64,000 bases of DNA from Rikenellaceae bacterium (GTDB taxonomy: Bacteria; Bacteroidota; Bacteroidia; Bacteroidales; Rikenellaceae), in assembly GCA_021201795.1 (NCBI GenBank), contig JAJQEF010000016.1, forward strand, positions 166,543 to 230,542, given 5' to 3'. Below are positions 30,849-41,920 of this stretch, one piece after another. Every line of letters starts with the position of its first letter. Position 1 is the stretch's first letter. The translations under genes and the position numbers were made by a program. The notes under the pieces are model-generated. The model saw nothing but the letters and a program-made list of their open reading frames with translations, was not told where the DNA came from and ran no database searches.

Positions 30849-31928
30849 TTAAATAAAATCAGGTCCTTTTTTCATCTTCACTTCCTCTACGAACATACGA
30901 ATATTCTGTTCATCGTTTTTGGGACAGATCAGCAATGCATTATCGCTGTCAACTATAATAAAATCCTTCATTCCCTGAACTACCGCGACTTTTCCATTAG
31001 GCATATTTATAATGCAACCTTCGGTGTCATAGGTTAAAACATCGCCCAGGATAGCATTCCCATTAACATCCTTGGCGGAATGCTGATAAATAGAAACCCA
31101 TGTCCCTATGTCGGACCATCCGAATTCACTGCATCTTACATAAACGTTATCCGCTTTTTCCATAATTCCGTAATCGATCGAAATATTACGGCATTCGGGA
31201 TATATTTGTCTTATTGCGTTTTCTTCTTCTTCAGTATTGTAGCTGTCGTTTATCGATGCGAAGAGCCTGTCTACCTCTGGAAGATGATTTATGAACTGTT
31301 TTATAATTTCATCGGATTTCCATATGAATATTCCCGAGTTCCAGAAAAACTCTCCGCTCTCGACAAACATTTTTGCCACTTCGAGAGTCGGTTTTTCGGT
31401 AAAAGTTTTGACTTTGTTAAAGTTATCTATTTGTACTGTTGTATCGATCTGGATATAACCGTAACCCGTATCAGGTCTGTTCGGTTTTATCCCGATAGTA
31501 AGAAGGGTATTGTTGTCATCTAAAAAATCAAATCCTTCCGAGATAACCTCCCTGAATTTACTTTCATTTAAAACCAAATGATCCGACGGAGCCACTACCA
31601 TTTTTGCATCCGGATTTAACTTATTCACTTTATAAGCAGCGTAAGCAATGCATGGAGCCGTGTTTCTTCCGAGAGGTTCTGATAATATCTGTTCATTTTT
31701 TAGTTCAGGAATGTGCTGTTTTACCAGTTCTGTATATTTTTTATTCGTTACGACATAAAAATTTTCTGCAGGAATTATATCGAGAAAACGTTCGTAAGTA
31801 TGCCTTATAAACGATTTTCCCATGCCGAGAATATCAAGGAATTGTTTAGGGTGGTTTTGTCTGCTTACAGGCCAGAACCGACTTCCTACGCCTCCGGCCA
31901 TTATGATGCAATAATTATTTTTATTCAT
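30849..31928 (-). CDS. mannose-1-phosphate guanylyltransferase
   Basis: IMAGGVGSRFWPVSRQNHPKQFL, FTEKP, WNSGIFIWKS. Confidence 0.92.
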   Translation of the reverse strand: MNKNNYCIIMAGGVGSRFWPVSRQNHPKQFLDILGMGKSFIRHTYERFLDIIPAENFYVVTNKKYTELVKQHIPELKNEQILSEPLGRNTAPCIAYAAYKVNKLNPDAKMVVAPSDHLVLNESKFREVISEGFDFLDDNNTLLTIGIKPNRPDTGYGYIQIDTTVQIDNFNKVKTFTEKPTLEVAKMFVESGEFFWNSGIFIWKSDEIIKQFINHLPEVDRLFASINDSYNTEEEENAIRQIYPECRNISIDYGIMEKADNVYVRCSEFGWSDIGTWVSIYQHSAKDVNGNAILGDVLTYDTEGCIINMPNGKVAVVQGMKDFIIVDSDNALLICPKNDEQNIRMFVEEVKMKKGPDFI

Positions 31929-32088
31929 ACTCGGTTTTCAAATTTGCCCCAAAGTTAGGCAATAGACTCTATTAAACATCTAAATAAAATACTTTGAAAA
32001 GGTTTAAGAATATTCTAAAAAGACGCGCTTCTTTTGAGTTATTTTAAGCGGATTACTGATAATGAAATTCATTTCTGAAAAATATTTT

Positions 32089-32096
32089 TAATTTTG
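32089..32096 (+). promoter_or_regulatory. -7 box TAATTTTG upstream of asnA
   Basis: 27 nt upstream of the ATG at 32123. Confidence 0.45.
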
Positions 32097-32122
32097 TCAG
32101 GTTAATTAAAATGATTTAGAAG

Positions 32123-33160
32123 ATGAAAATTCTTAAACCACACGGTTACAGAGATATGCTCGAAGGAGTAAAAAACACGGAGAAGGCGATAAAACTGGTT
32201 AAGGACATGTTCCAGTCCAATCTTTCCGCACAGCTTTCACTTCTTAGGGTTACTGCGCCTATGGTGGTAATGAAGGGTACGGGAATTAATGACGACCTTA
32301 ACAGTATCGAGCGTCCGGTCACATTTCCGATAAAAGAACTTAACGACAGTCCTGCCGAGGTGGTTCATTCTTTGGCAAAGTGGAAAAGACTTAAACTCGC
32401 AGAAATGGAGATGTCCCACGGATGCGGTATTTATACGGACATGAACGCACTCCGTCCGGATGAGGAACTCGACAATATACATTCTATCTATGTGGATCAA
32501 TGGGACTGGGAAAGAGTCATAACTAATGATGAGAGAACGGTTGCGTTCCTGAAAAAAATCGTACGCCGGATATACGAAGCGATAAAAGTTACTGAAAACA
32601 GGCTCTACATAGAATTCCCTGATATCGTTCCCATTTTACCAGAGGATATATTTTTTATCCATGCGGAGGAATTGCTGAAAATGTATCCTGATAAATCCGC
32701 TAAAGAGCGTGAAAATGAAATAACAAAAAAATACGGTGCTGTTTTTATTATGGGGATAGGGCATCCTATGACTAATGGAGAGCTGCACGACGGACGTGCT
32801 GCGGACTATGACGATTGGAGTACTTTGAACGAAGAAGGTTTCAGGGGATTGAACGGCGACATTCTTCTATGGAACCCTGTTCTGGAAATAGCTCTTGAAA
32901 TTTCATCCATGGGAATCCGTGTGAATGAAAAATCGATGCGCTATCAGCTTGAAATGAGGGGACAGACCGAACGAGAGAACCTTTATTTCCACAAAAAACT
33001 TCTTAACGGGGAATTACCGCTTACTATCGGAGGCGGAATAGGACAAAGCCGTTTATGCATGTTCCTGTTGAGAAAAGCCCATGTAGGTGAAATACAGTGC
33101 AGTATATGGCCGGAAGAAATGAGGGAAGAATGTAAGCAGGCAGGGATATTTCTTGTTTAA
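32123..33160 (+). CDS. asnA: aspartate--ammonia ligase
   Basis: SIYVDQWDWERVI, GGGIGQSRLCMFLLRKAHVGEIQ. Confidence 0.95.
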   Translation: MKILKPHGYRDMLEGVKNTEKAIKLVKDMFQSNLSAQLSLLRVTAPMVVMKGTGINDDLNSIERPVTFPIKELNDSPAEVVHSLAKWKRLKLAEMEMSHGCGIYTDMNALRPDEELDNIHSIYVDQWDWERVITNDERTVAFLKKIVRRIYEAIKVTENRLYIEFPDIVPILPEDIFFIHAEELLKMYPDKSAKERENEITKKYGAVFIMGIGHPMTNGELHDGRAADYDDWSTLNEEGFRGLNGDILLWNPVLEIALEISSMGIRVNEKSMRYQLEMRGQTERENLYFHKKLLNGELPLTIGGGIGQSRLCMFLLRKAHVGEIQCSIWPEEMREECKQAGIFLV

Positions 33161-33163
33161 GGT

Positions 33164-34018
33164 ATGACCAGAGAGAAGAGAGAAGATACTATACTGCAAT
33201 CGGAAGCATCCGGGGAAAAAAGTTCCGGCAGCCTTAATGTTATTGAAATATTGAGTATCGTACTGGTACTCATGATTTCCGATTTGTTGGTTGGATATCT
33301 GCTTTCTTTCTTTACGAACAGTATAGCAGGAATGTGTTTGTTCATTGCATTCACAGTGAAATTCCTGATTACCATTTTATATGCCACATACCTGCATCGG
33401 ATTAAAACAGGGACATTCAAAGGTATCGTAAAAATATCGTGGAGAGGTTTGGATCCGGTGATGATATTGTGGGGGCTGTTACTGACTGTGTCCGCGAACA
33501 TTGTACTCGAACCGGTTATTTCTTTGTTCCCTGAAAAATATATGCGGATTCTCGAGAATGCGGTAGGAAGCGGAGGATGGGCCTTGATTACTTCCATTTT
33601 TGCTGCTCCGTTCTTTGAGGAATTGCTCTTCCGAGGAATGATACAGGAGGAACTCTCTGCTAAATACGGTGTTTTCAGAGGGATTATTATTGCTGCGTTG
33701 ATATTCGGAATAGTCCATATTATTCCGCAGCAGGTTGTAGCAGCGTTCGTAATAGGCATAATTTTGGGTTATATTTATGTGAAAACACAGTCGATAATTT
33801 CCGTGATTGTAATTCATGGAGCTAATAATGCGCTGGCACAGTTTTCATTAATACTTACCGACGATATTACAGTTACTACCCGCGATCTGATTTCGTCCGA
33901 CAACGTTTACTTTGGCGTTTATGCTGTTTCATCGCTATTTTTAATTATTTTCGCTGTCATATTTGTTAAGTTTTGTTTCGGGAAACGAGGTATTAATGGA
34001 ACAGTTCCTGAAAATTAA
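33164..34018 (+). CDS. CPBP family intramembrane metalloprotease
   Basis: APFFEELLFRGMIQ, FGIVHIIPQQ, HGANNALA. Confidence 0.9.
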   Translation: MTREKREDTILQSEASGEKSSGSLNVIEILSIVLVLMISDLLVGYLLSFFTNSIAGMCLFIAFTVKFLITILYATYLHRIKTGTFKGIVKISWRGLDPVMILWGLLLTVSANIVLEPVISLFPEKYMRILENAVGSGGWALITSIFAAPFFEELLFRGMIQEELSAKYGVFRGIIIAALIFGIVHIIPQQVVAAFVIGIILGYIYVKTQSIISVIVIHGANNALAQFSLILTDDITVTTRDLISSDNVYFGVYAVSSLFLIIFAVIFVKFCFGKRGINGTVPEN

Positions 34019-34078
34019 TGAGTTAAGATATAATATACCGCCGTATTTGACGTTGAAGATTAAAGTTAAATTTCTCTG

Positions 34079-34990
34079 ATGTGTTTTTGTAAAAGAATAA
34101 TTAAATACATTTTGATTTTCGGTACTTTGCCGATATTATTCTCGTGCAGGGATTTTTCATTCCAGTCCTATGTCAAAGGTGAAGTGGTAGCAAGTGTTGG
34201 TGACAACGAACTTTATTATGAGAATATTAGTGGCGTTATAGGTCCGGGGCTGAGTTATGAGGATAGTGTGAAACTTATCAATACGTGTATTGATAATTGG
34301 GTGAAAAACCAGGTTAAATCGCAGTTCGCGGAAGAATATTACAATGGTGATCTCTCGGAAATAGAAAGAATGGTTGCCGAGTATAGAAATTCTCTATTGA
34401 TATTCAAATATGAAAACGAATATATATGTGCACGTCTTGATACTGCTGTGACGGCAAAAGAGATAGATGATTTTTATCTGAAGAACAGGACGGAATTCAC
34501 GCTACCTGCATCTTTGGTAAAAGCTGTAGCTGTAAAAGTTCCTAACGGTTCGCGACAGGAAAGCGCTATGCGGAACCTTTCACGCTCCACCAGGGCGGAC
34601 AATATTCAGGATATCGTAGACATCGCTATAAAAAATGATATGGATTACATACATTACGGAACATGGACGGATTATAACGAAATAATATCCTTCATGCCTC
34701 AACTGTCCCAACAGCAATATCATGATATTCAGACAAAAAAAGGTTTTTACGAAGTATCGGAAGGAGGTTACAGGTATATGCTCACTGTAATAGATATCCT
34801 ACCGGAAGGCGGTATAATGCCGTTGAGTATGGCAAGCACCCAGATACGTAAGATAATACTTAACAAAAGAAGATCCGAGCTGCTAAGAAATTTGGAAGAC
34901 AGTTTGTATTCGTCTGCACAGAGACGCGGAAATATTTACCTTAGGGATAAACCTGAAACCCAAAATCCGGACAATGATGAAAATGAGTAA
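34079..34990 (+). CDS. lipoprotein related to peptidyl-prolyl isomerase/SurA N-terminal domains
   Basis: Lipobox-like LPILFSCRD; chaperone-like helices; precedes and overlaps a SurA-like gene. Confidence 0.65.
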   Translation: MCFCKRIIKYILIFGTLPILFSCRDFSFQSYVKGEVVASVGDNELYYENISGVIGPGLSYEDSVKLINTCIDNWVKNQVKSQFAEEYYNGDLSEIERMVAEYRNSLLIFKYENEYICARLDTAVTAKEIDDFYLKNRTEFTLPASLVKAVAVKVPNGSRQESAMRNLSRSTRADNIQDIVDIAIKNDMDYIHYGTWTDYNEIISFMPQLSQQQYHDIQTKKGFYEVSEGGYRYMLTVIDILPEGGIMPLSMASTQIRKIILNKRRSELLRNLEDSLYSSAQRRGNIYLRDKPETQNPDNDENE

Positions 34991-36398
34991 AAAAATCTAT
35001 ATGACAAAAAAATTATTTCTACTGTTGCTGTCTGCTGTTCTTATTTTTACGTGCAGCGATAAAATGTTAGCTCAAAATAAGCAGATAGCGGAGCAGGTAG
35101 TTGCAGTTGTTGGTAACTCCATGATACTATTGTCGGATGTTGAAGAGACAGTCCGTGCTTTGGAACAGGAGCAGAAAGAGACAGGTTATACTATCGATGG
35201 AGATATCAAATGTTTTGCGCTTGAACTCAATCTGACACGTAAGCTCCTGGCAAGACAAGCCGATGTCGATTCGATATATGTAAAGAGCGCACGCGGACTT
35301 GAAGACCGTTTGGAGGATTACATAATGGAACTTATCGAGAAACACGGATCTTTGGGTGCCGTCGAGGAATATTACAGAAAACCGGATTATATTATCAAAG
35401 ATGAACTTCGGCTTCGGTTTATGGAGATGTACAAGGCTATCGATATGGAAGATCATATTAAATCACAGGTGAGCATAACACCGTACGAGGTTGAAAGATA
35501 TTATAAAAATCTTAACAAGGACAGTCTTCCGATGGTTCCGGAGCAGTATGTTTACGGACATATTGTTTTATATCCTTCTTCTTCCGATGATGCTAAGTTG
35601 AGGGCGCGTGAAAGACTGCTCGAACTTAGGCAGAGGATTATCAACGGTGAACGGTTCGCGACTCTTGCAAGATCGTATTCTGTCGACGGAACTGCCAGCA
35701 GCGGAGGAGAATTGGACTGGATGAGGAAAGAATATTTTGAAAAGCCGTTTGCAGATGCATTGGAAAAATTAAGGGTAGGCCAGATATCGGACATAGTGGA
35801 GACCGTGTACGGATTCCACCTCATAGAATTGATGGACGTGCGGGACGGTCTTTATAAAGCACGTCATATTCTACTCCGTCCGGAGTTTACTGTGGAGGAG
35901 ATCACTATGAATCAGATCAAATTGGATAGTATCGTAAATGAAATAAAGGAAGGGAATATAACTTTTGCGGATGCTGCCAGAAGATACTCGGAAGATAAAA
36001 TATCCAGACAGAACGGAGGGATCGCCTCTAATAACGAATTGGCGGAATTACATTTCATGGACCCTAAGTATACTTCCACAAAATTTATGAGAGAAAATCT
36101 TGGACCGGATTATAATATTATAAAGGATCTTAAGATAGGTGAAATCTCGAAAGCCGTGAAGACAGTAGACCTTAGAAATAACGATATAGTAAAAGTAATT
36201 CAGTTAATGGAGATAATTCCTGCACACAGGGCTAATATAAAAGACGATTTTAATTATATCGAGGAAGCCGCTCTTGCTGCCAAACAAGAAGATATTTATG
36301 AAGCATGGCTGAAAAAGAAAATACAGGGAATATATGTAGTAATTGACCCGAGATTCCAGGATTGCGATTTCAAATACTCGGAGTGGATAAAAAAGTAA
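34974..36398 (+). CDS. surA: SurA-like peptidyl-prolyl isomerase
   Basis: Two parvulin domains (ERFATLARSYSVDGTASSGGELDWM...; FADAARRYSEDKISRQNGGIA). Confidence 0.87.
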   Translation: MMKMSKKIYMTKKLFLLLLSAVLIFTCSDKMLAQNKQIAEQVVAVVGNSMILLSDVEETVRALEQEQKETGYTIDGDIKCFALELNLTRKLLARQADVDSIYVKSARGLEDRLEDYIMELIEKHGSLGAVEEYYRKPDYIIKDELRLRFMEMYKAIDMEDHIKSQVSITPYEVERYYKNLNKDSLPMVPEQYVYGHIVLYPSSSDDAKLRARERLLELRQRIINGERFATLARSYSVDGTASSGGELDWMRKEYFEKPFADALEKLRVGQISDIVETVYGFHLIELMDVRDGLYKARHILLRPEFTVEEITMNQIKLDSIVNEIKEGNITFADAARRYSEDKISRQNGGIASNNELAELHFMDPKYTSTKFMRENLGPDYNIIKDLKIGEISKAVKTVDLRNNDIVKVIQLMEIIPAHRANIKDDFNYIEEAALAAKQEDIYEAWLKKKIQGIYVVIDPRFQDCDFKYSEWIKK

Positions 36399-36399
36399 G

Positions 36400-38646
36400 A
36401 TGAGAAAATTCGGTTCAGTATCTTTCATATTCATATTTATTTTATTTCTGTACTCTACGTTTGGAGTATCGGGTCAGGAAAGTAATACGGCAATCGTCGA
36501 TTTTGAGGCGCAATGGATGCGGCCGCTAAAGATCGCGGATTCTTCCGTTCTCGTGTTGACCAATGATGTCGTATTTCATCATAATGGAGCTATTATTGTC
36601 TGCGACAGCGCAATAAGATACAGCGACCGTATGATAGAATGCTATGGTAATGTTATAATCAATAAGGATTCGACTTATATTTACGGCGATAAGGCTGATT
36701 ACAATGGTAACACGAACTTAGCTAAAGTGTATTCGCCATTAGTTAAAATGATCGATAAAGACGTTACCATGTATTCCTACAATCTTGAATTCAATACGCT
36801 GACTTCTGTCGGAAAGTATACCCAGGGCGGTACGATCACTCAGAACGATAATCTGATGGAATCGCAGGAGGCTACATATTATTCCGATGACCGACAGGTA
36901 TTTTTCGTTTATGACGTAGCTATGCGTAACGACGAATATATATTGCAAACCGATTCTATGGGATACAATTTCGATACGGAGATAACTACATTTTATAAAA
37001 AGGCCTACATCTGGAACAAGGACGGTAATTTCCTTACTGCAGACAGAGGACAGTATAACAGGTTTACGGATACGTATACTTTTACAGAGAATTCTTTTAT
37101 CATGACCGAGGATTATCAGACATGGGCCGATAGTATAACTTTTAATCAAACCTCGGAGCTTTCTCATCTGTATAACGATATACAGATAATCGATGAAGAA
37201 CAGAAAGTAATGCTTTTTGGAGATTACGGCATTTACTGGGGGCAACTCGAAAATGCAATGGTGACCAAGGATCCGGCTGTTGTCAGTTATGACACTTCCG
37301 AAGGACAGGATTCCACTTTTATGAGAAGCGACAGTATATTTCTTTATAAAATATTCCCGGTCGACGATGACAAAGAAGATGAAGGGATACCTGAATATAT
37401 GTCTTACACTCCTGAGGATATACAGAGAATTATGGATGAGGTCAGCTATTCGGATGAAATTGTTCTTCCCGAATTCTTTCCCATAAATATGTCTGACCCA
37501 TATGCCTCGGATGTTATTATCGATGATGACAGACTTGTTATAGCGGATATGCAGACTCACAGCGATTCCGTAATGGTTGACAATATTTCGATACCCGATT
37601 CGGTTACGATCGCTGAATTACCGGTGTTAACCGATAGTATTTCTGTACAGGAAGAGATCGAGACCCCTGTCGTTGTGGAAAAACCAAAGACCAAAAGGGA
37701 ATTGAAACGCGAAGAGAAAGAACGGAAGAAACAGGAAAAACTCAATGCGAAGAGAGCCGAACTTTTAAACCGTATGCGCGTGCAGGAAGCAAACGATGCC
37801 GTGGAGAGAGAATTCGATTCGGTAACGGTGGTTACTGTCGTCGATTCTTTGAATATGGATCCATTGAGTTTGATAGACGACGAGGAAGAAGAATTAATAA
37901 TAGTCGATTCGGTACAAAGGATCCTGAGGGCTTACCATAATGTTAAAATTTATCGGAACGATATACAGGCCGTGTGCGACTCGCTTGTAAGTTTTTCTGT
38001 AGACTCTACAATGCATATGTATATCGATCCTGTATTATGGAATGAAAATAATCAGGTTACTTCGGAAATTATGCATTTTTATACTGAAAACCAGGAACTC
38101 GTACGTGCCGAATTCGAGATTCAGCCCCTTATGGTGGAGTACGTTCTGGATTCCCTTTATAACCAGCTTGCAGGAAGGGTAATGATCGCTCACTTTGTGG
38201 ACAACCGTATCAGAATGCTTGAAGCCAAGGGTAATGCCGAATCTTATTATTATTACCAGGAAGAGGAGAACTCCGATTATGTCGACGGATTTAGCGTCAC
38301 CGAATGTTCGTTCATAAATTTTTATTTCGACGACAATAAACTTACTGAAATAAGATGGCATGACGACGTGAATTACGCTCTTTATCCGATGGATAAAATT
38401 CCTGAAAATCAGCCACAATATATGAGAAACTTTAAATGGGAAGAAGACCGGCGGCCGAAGAGCAGATTCGAAGTGTTCAACCGCCGTATAAGAGAGTCTA
38501 TAAGAGAGGAAATGTCCGCTATTCCGCAGCCCGGTTTCACCATAACCGCAGAGATTGACGAATATAAAATAAACCTGATCGACCAGGGAATATGGACCGA
38601 CAGATCGGAAGATATATGGATAAATCCGGAGCATTTCCTTAAATAG
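36400..38646 (+). CDS. OstA/LptA-like outer-membrane biogenesis protein
   Basis: Repeated OstA-type blocks (VFHHNGAIIVCDSAIRYSDRMIECYGNVIINKDSTYIYGDKADYNGNTNLAKV). Confidence 0.85.
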   Translation: MRKFGSVSFIFIFILFLYSTFGVSGQESNTAIVDFEAQWMRPLKIADSSVLVLTNDVVFHHNGAIIVCDSAIRYSDRMIECYGNVIINKDSTYIYGDKADYNGNTNLAKVYSPLVKMIDKDVTMYSYNLEFNTLTSVGKYTQGGTITQNDNLMESQEATYYSDDRQVFFVYDVAMRNDEYILQTDSMGYNFDTEITTFYKKAYIWNKDGNFLTADRGQYNRFTDTYTFTENSFIMTEDYQTWADSITFNQTSELSHLYNDIQIIDEEQKVMLFGDYGIYWGQLENAMVTKDPAVVSYDTSEGQDSTFMRSDSIFLYKIFPVDDDKEDEGIPEYMSYTPEDIQRIMDEVSYSDEIVLPEFFPINMSDPYASDVIIDDDRLVIADMQTHSDSVMVDNISIPDSVTIAELPVLTDSISVQEEIETPVVVEKPKTKRELKREEKERKKQEKLNAKRAELLNRMRVQEANDAVEREFDSVTVVTVVDSLNMDPLSLIDDEEEELIIVDSVQRILRAYHNVKIYRNDIQAVCDSLVSFSVDSTMHMYIDPVLWNENNQVTSEIMHFYTENQELVRAEFEIQPLMVEYVLDSLYNQLAGRVMIAHFVDNRIRMLEAKGNAESYYYYQEEENSDYVDGFSVTECSFINFYFDDNKLTEIRWHDDVNYALYPMDKIPENQPQYMRNFKWEEDRRPKSRFEVFNRRIRESIREEMSAIPQPGFTITAEIDEYKINLIDQGIWTDRSEDIWINPEHFLK

Positions 38647-38716
38647 GAAACAGAACTCCGGTCCCTATTTTTTTAATACTAAATTTAAACTATTTTCGCT
38701 GGATAAATATTCACGA

Positions 38717-39064
38717 ATGGATAAATTATTAGATACGATTGTTGAAGCTATAGACGATAAAAAAGGCGATAATATTATAAGCCTCGATCTTACAGAATTC
38801 GATGGCGCGATCTGCGACACGTTTGTAATTTGTAATGCAGAATCCACCACTCAGATATGTTCGATAGCTGACGGCATTGAAGAAGATGTACAAAAAGAAC
38901 TCCAAATACGTCCATACAGGATCGAAGGAAAAGAAAACGGTATATGGGTTGCTATGGACTACGGGAGTGTAATGGTGCATATTTTCCAGACAGAGATGAG
39001 AAAGTTTTATGCTCTGGAGGATATGTGGGCGGATGCCGACCTTACACGGTATGAGTTCGAATAA
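38717..39064 (+). CDS. rsfS: ribosome silencing factor
   Basis: DTFVICNAESTTQICSIADGIEE, GIWVAMDYGSVMVHIFQTEMRKFYALEDMWADA. Confidence 0.93.
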   Translation: MDKLLDTIVEAIDDKKGDNIISLDLTEFDGAICDTFVICNAESTTQICSIADGIEEDVQKELQIRPYRIEGKENGIWVAMDYGSVMVHIFQTEMRKFYALEDMWADADLTRYEFE

Positions 39065-39083
39065 TAATTTTAAGGGGAAAAAG

Positions 39084-41063
39084 ATGGCAGAAAATAAAAA
39101 ACCAAATAAACTTCCCGGATTACGCCCTCGCGGATATCTTTGGGTATATGGTATAATATTTATATTTCTTTTATATCTGAGTTTTTTCAATAATTCTTCG
39201 TCACCGCAAAAGTCTACCTGGGATGAGGTCCGGACTGAGTTTCTCGACAGGAATTATGTGGACCGGATAGTTGTTGTAAACGATAAACTTGCGGAAGTTT
39301 ATCTCAAACAAGAGATAGTCAAAGACTTAAAGACCGAAGATAAATATAAATCCTTACCTCAGGATGGACCACAGCTCAAATTTATTATAGGATCTCTCGA
39401 GACATTCGAAAGAAGGTTCGACGAATATATGATCAGCAACCCCTATTCAGATAGGGTTGTTTTATCGTTCGACCAACGAAGCAGTTTCTGGGACAGCCCG
39501 CTCATATCGGCAATTCTTCCGATAGGGTTTATAATACTTATATGGGTACTTATCATGCGCGGAATGTCGAAAGGCAGTGGAGGCGGTGCCGGAGGAGTGT
39601 TCAGTGTTGGCAAAGCTAAGGCGCAGATGTTCGATAAGGATACTAAAGGAAAAATAACTTTTAAGGATGTAGCTGGGCTGGAAGATGCAAAAATCGAAGT
39701 AATGGAAATTGTCGATTTTCTCAAAAGCCCTAAAAAATATATCGACCTCGGAGGAAAGATTCCTAAGGGGGCATTGTTGGTGGGCCCTCCCGGTACCGGT
39801 AAGACCTTGCTGGCCAAAGCGGTAGCTGGAGAAGCCAACGTTCCGTTCTTCTCGATAAGCGGTTCCGATTTTGTCGAAATGTTTGTCGGTGTCGGTGCGT
39901 CGAGGGTAAGGGATCTGTTCCGTCAGGCAAAAGAAAAAGCTCCTTGTATAGTCTTTATAGATGAAATCGATGCAATCGGTAGGGCGAGAAGTAAAAATGC
40001 GGGATATACTTCCAACGATGAACGAGAGAACACCCTTAATCAGCTTCTCACGGAAATGGACGGATTCGGTACCAATGCCGGAGTAATCGTACTGGCAGCA
40101 ACAAATCGTGCGGATATACTGGATAAGGCACTTATGCGTGCAGGTCGTTTCGACAGGCAGATACACGTCGATCTTCCTGATCTTAAAGAAAGGGAAGAAA
40201 TATTCAAAGTGTATCTTAAAAAATTAAAATTGGATTCTGCATTGAATACCGATTTTCTCGCTAAACAAACTCCTGGATTTTCAGGTGCAGATATAGCTAA
40301 CGTATGTAATGAGGCCGCGTTGATTGCTGCCCGCAGTAATAAAAAACAGATAGAAAGACAGGATTTTCTGGATGCTATCGATCGTATAATCGGAGGACTC
40401 GAGAGAAAAAGTACTATTATCAGCAAAACAGAGAAACGCTCGATTGCTTACCATGAAGCCGGTCATGCCGCCGTAGGTTGGATACTGGAACATTCTCATC
40501 CGTTGATCAAAGTTTCAATTATACCTCGCGGCAGCGCTTTGGGTGCGGCATGGTATCTTCCGGAAGAAAGAAAGATTACTACAAGGGAACAACTTCTCGA
40601 CGAACTGGCTTCTTTTATGGGAGGACGCGCAGCAGAAGAATTGATGGTCGGAACTGTCTCCACAGGTGCCTTGAACGATCTCGAAAGAGCGACCAAATAT
40701 GCTTATGCTATGGTATCTTATTACGGTATGAGCGATAAGGTGGGAAATTTATCTTTCTACGACTCTTCAGGACAGGGTGATTTTATGGGTAAACCATACA
40801 GTGAGAAAACCGCCCAGTTGATCGACGACGAAGCTAAACGGATTATTTCCGAAAGCTACGACCGTGCAATGAACGTACTTACCGGACATAAGGAAGGATT
40901 CGTAAAATTAGCGGAACTCCTTCTGGAACGGGAAGTAATTTTTACAGAAGACGTAGAAGCTATTTTTGGTAAAAGAAAAATAAAAGAAGAAGAAACCAAT
41001 AACGAAGTTGCAGAAATAATTCCGGATACAGATATTGCGGAAGAAAATATTGCAGAAGCATAA
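39084..41063 (+). CDS. ftsH: ATP-dependent zinc metalloprotease FtsH
   Basis: [31 protein letters not shown] at 39084 preferred over the track start 39009, which overlaps rsfS. Confidence 0.96.
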   Translation: MAENKKPNKLPGLRPRGYLWVYGIIFIFLLYLSFFNNSSSPQKSTWDEVRTEFLDRNYVDRIVVVNDKLAEVYLKQEIVKDLKTEDKYKSLPQDGPQLKFIIGSLETFERRFDEYMISNPYSDRVVLSFDQRSSFWDSPLISAILPIGFIILIWVLIMRGMSKGSGGGAGGVFSVGKAKAQMFDKDTKGKITFKDVAGLEDAKIEVMEIVDFLKSPKKYIDLGGKIPKGALLVGPPGTGKTLLAKAVAGEANVPFFSISGSDFVEMFVGVGASRVRDLFRQAKEKAPCIVFIDEIDAIGRARSKNAGYTSNDERENTLNQLLTEMDGFGTNAGVIVLAATNRADILDKALMRAGRFDRQIHVDLPDLKEREEIFKVYLKKLKLDSALNTDFLAKQTPGFSGADIANVCNEAALIAARSNKKQIERQDFLDAIDRIIGGLERKSTIISKTEKRSIAYHEAGHAAVGWILEHSHPLIKVSIIPRGSALGAAWYLPEERKITTREQLLDELASFMGGRAAEELMVGTVSTGALNDLERATKYAYAMVSYYGMSDKVGNLSFYDSSGQGDFMGKPYSEKTAQLIDDEAKRIISESYDRAMNVLTGHKEGFVKLAELLLEREVIFTEDVEAIFGKRKIKEEETNNEVAEIIPDTDIAEENIAEA

Positions 41064-41078
41064 TTCACTGTCCTCTAT

Positions 41079-41903
41079 ATGGCCCTGAATAACCTTGTGG
41101 TCCGCACATTGAGCGGAATAGTAATAGCAGTAGTAATAATTGCAGCGATAGTTATCTCTAAATGGACATTGCTTGCTTTATCCGTTGTTATTACTGTCGG
41201 AGCCATGCACGAATTTCAGAAACTTGCTAATAAACATACTTCCCCGTTGAATATATTACCTATTGCGGGCGGAGTGATATTTGTTATCGGATTTTTTCTA
41301 TATTATTACGATGTATTGGAGTTGAAGTACATATTGCTTCTTCTGATTTTTATTGTTACCATTCCTGTTTTGGAACTTTTCCGCAAAAAACCCAATCCAC
41401 TTGAAAACATCGCAGTCTCTTTTATGGGGCTGATTTATATTGGTTTGCCGATGGCTCTGTTGAATTGTATGGGATCTGTGGTTGATACCTCCGGAGAAAT
41501 GGGATACAATTATTTATATCCGCTTGGATTCACTTTTCTGATCTGGATGAATGACGTAGGAGCCTATATGATAGGGAGCACCATTGGAAAAAATCCTTTG
41601 TTTCCAAGAATATCTCCCAATAAATCATGGGAAGGATTCTGGGGTGGTTTTATAATTACCGTGGCGGTAGGCGGAGTGATAGGGTACCTTACACGTACGG
41701 ATATTCATATGTGGCTATCGATCGCAAGTGTGGCTTCGTTAGGCGGAGTTGCGGGGGACCTTATAGAATCGATGTTCAAACGTGAGGCCGGAGTAAAGGA
41801 TTCCGGTAAAATCATTCCGGGACACGGAGGATTTCTTGACAGGTTCGATGCAATGCTGATTGCTTTACCATTAGTTTTTATTATTATAAAGTTTTTTAAC
41901 TGA
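41079..41903 (+). CDS. cdsA: phosphatidate cytidylyltransferase
   Basis: SPNKSWEGFWGGF, GDLIESMFKREAGVKDSGKIIPGHGGFLDRFDA. Confidence 0.93.
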   Translation: MALNNLVVRTLSGIVIAVVIIAAIVISKWTLLALSVVITVGAMHEFQKLANKHTSPLNILPIAGGVIFVIGFFLYYYDVLELKYILLLLIFIVTIPVLELFRKKPNPLENIAVSFMGLIYIGLPMALLNCMGSVVDTSGEMGYNYLYPLGFTFLIWMNDVGAYMIGSTIGKNPLFPRISPNKSWEGFWGGFIITVAVGGVIGYLTRTDIHMWLSIASVASLGGVAGDLIESMFKREAGVKDSGKIIPGHGGFLDRFDAMLIALPLVFIIIKFFN

Positions 41904-41920
41904 TTCAGCTACTACTAACC

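Noticed and set aside
36739-37560. 273-aa minus-strand ORF inside the OstA/LptA-like gene
   Set aside because: Antisense shadow of a well-supported gene; low-complexity translation, no recognisable motif
39009-39083. N-terminal extension of ftsH in the ORF track
   Set aside because: Overlaps rsfS out of frame; the ATG at 39084 gives a normal FtsH N-terminus
39462-40166. 234-aa minus-strand ORF inside ftsH
   Set aside because: Antisense shadow; ftsH has all expected motifs on the plus strand
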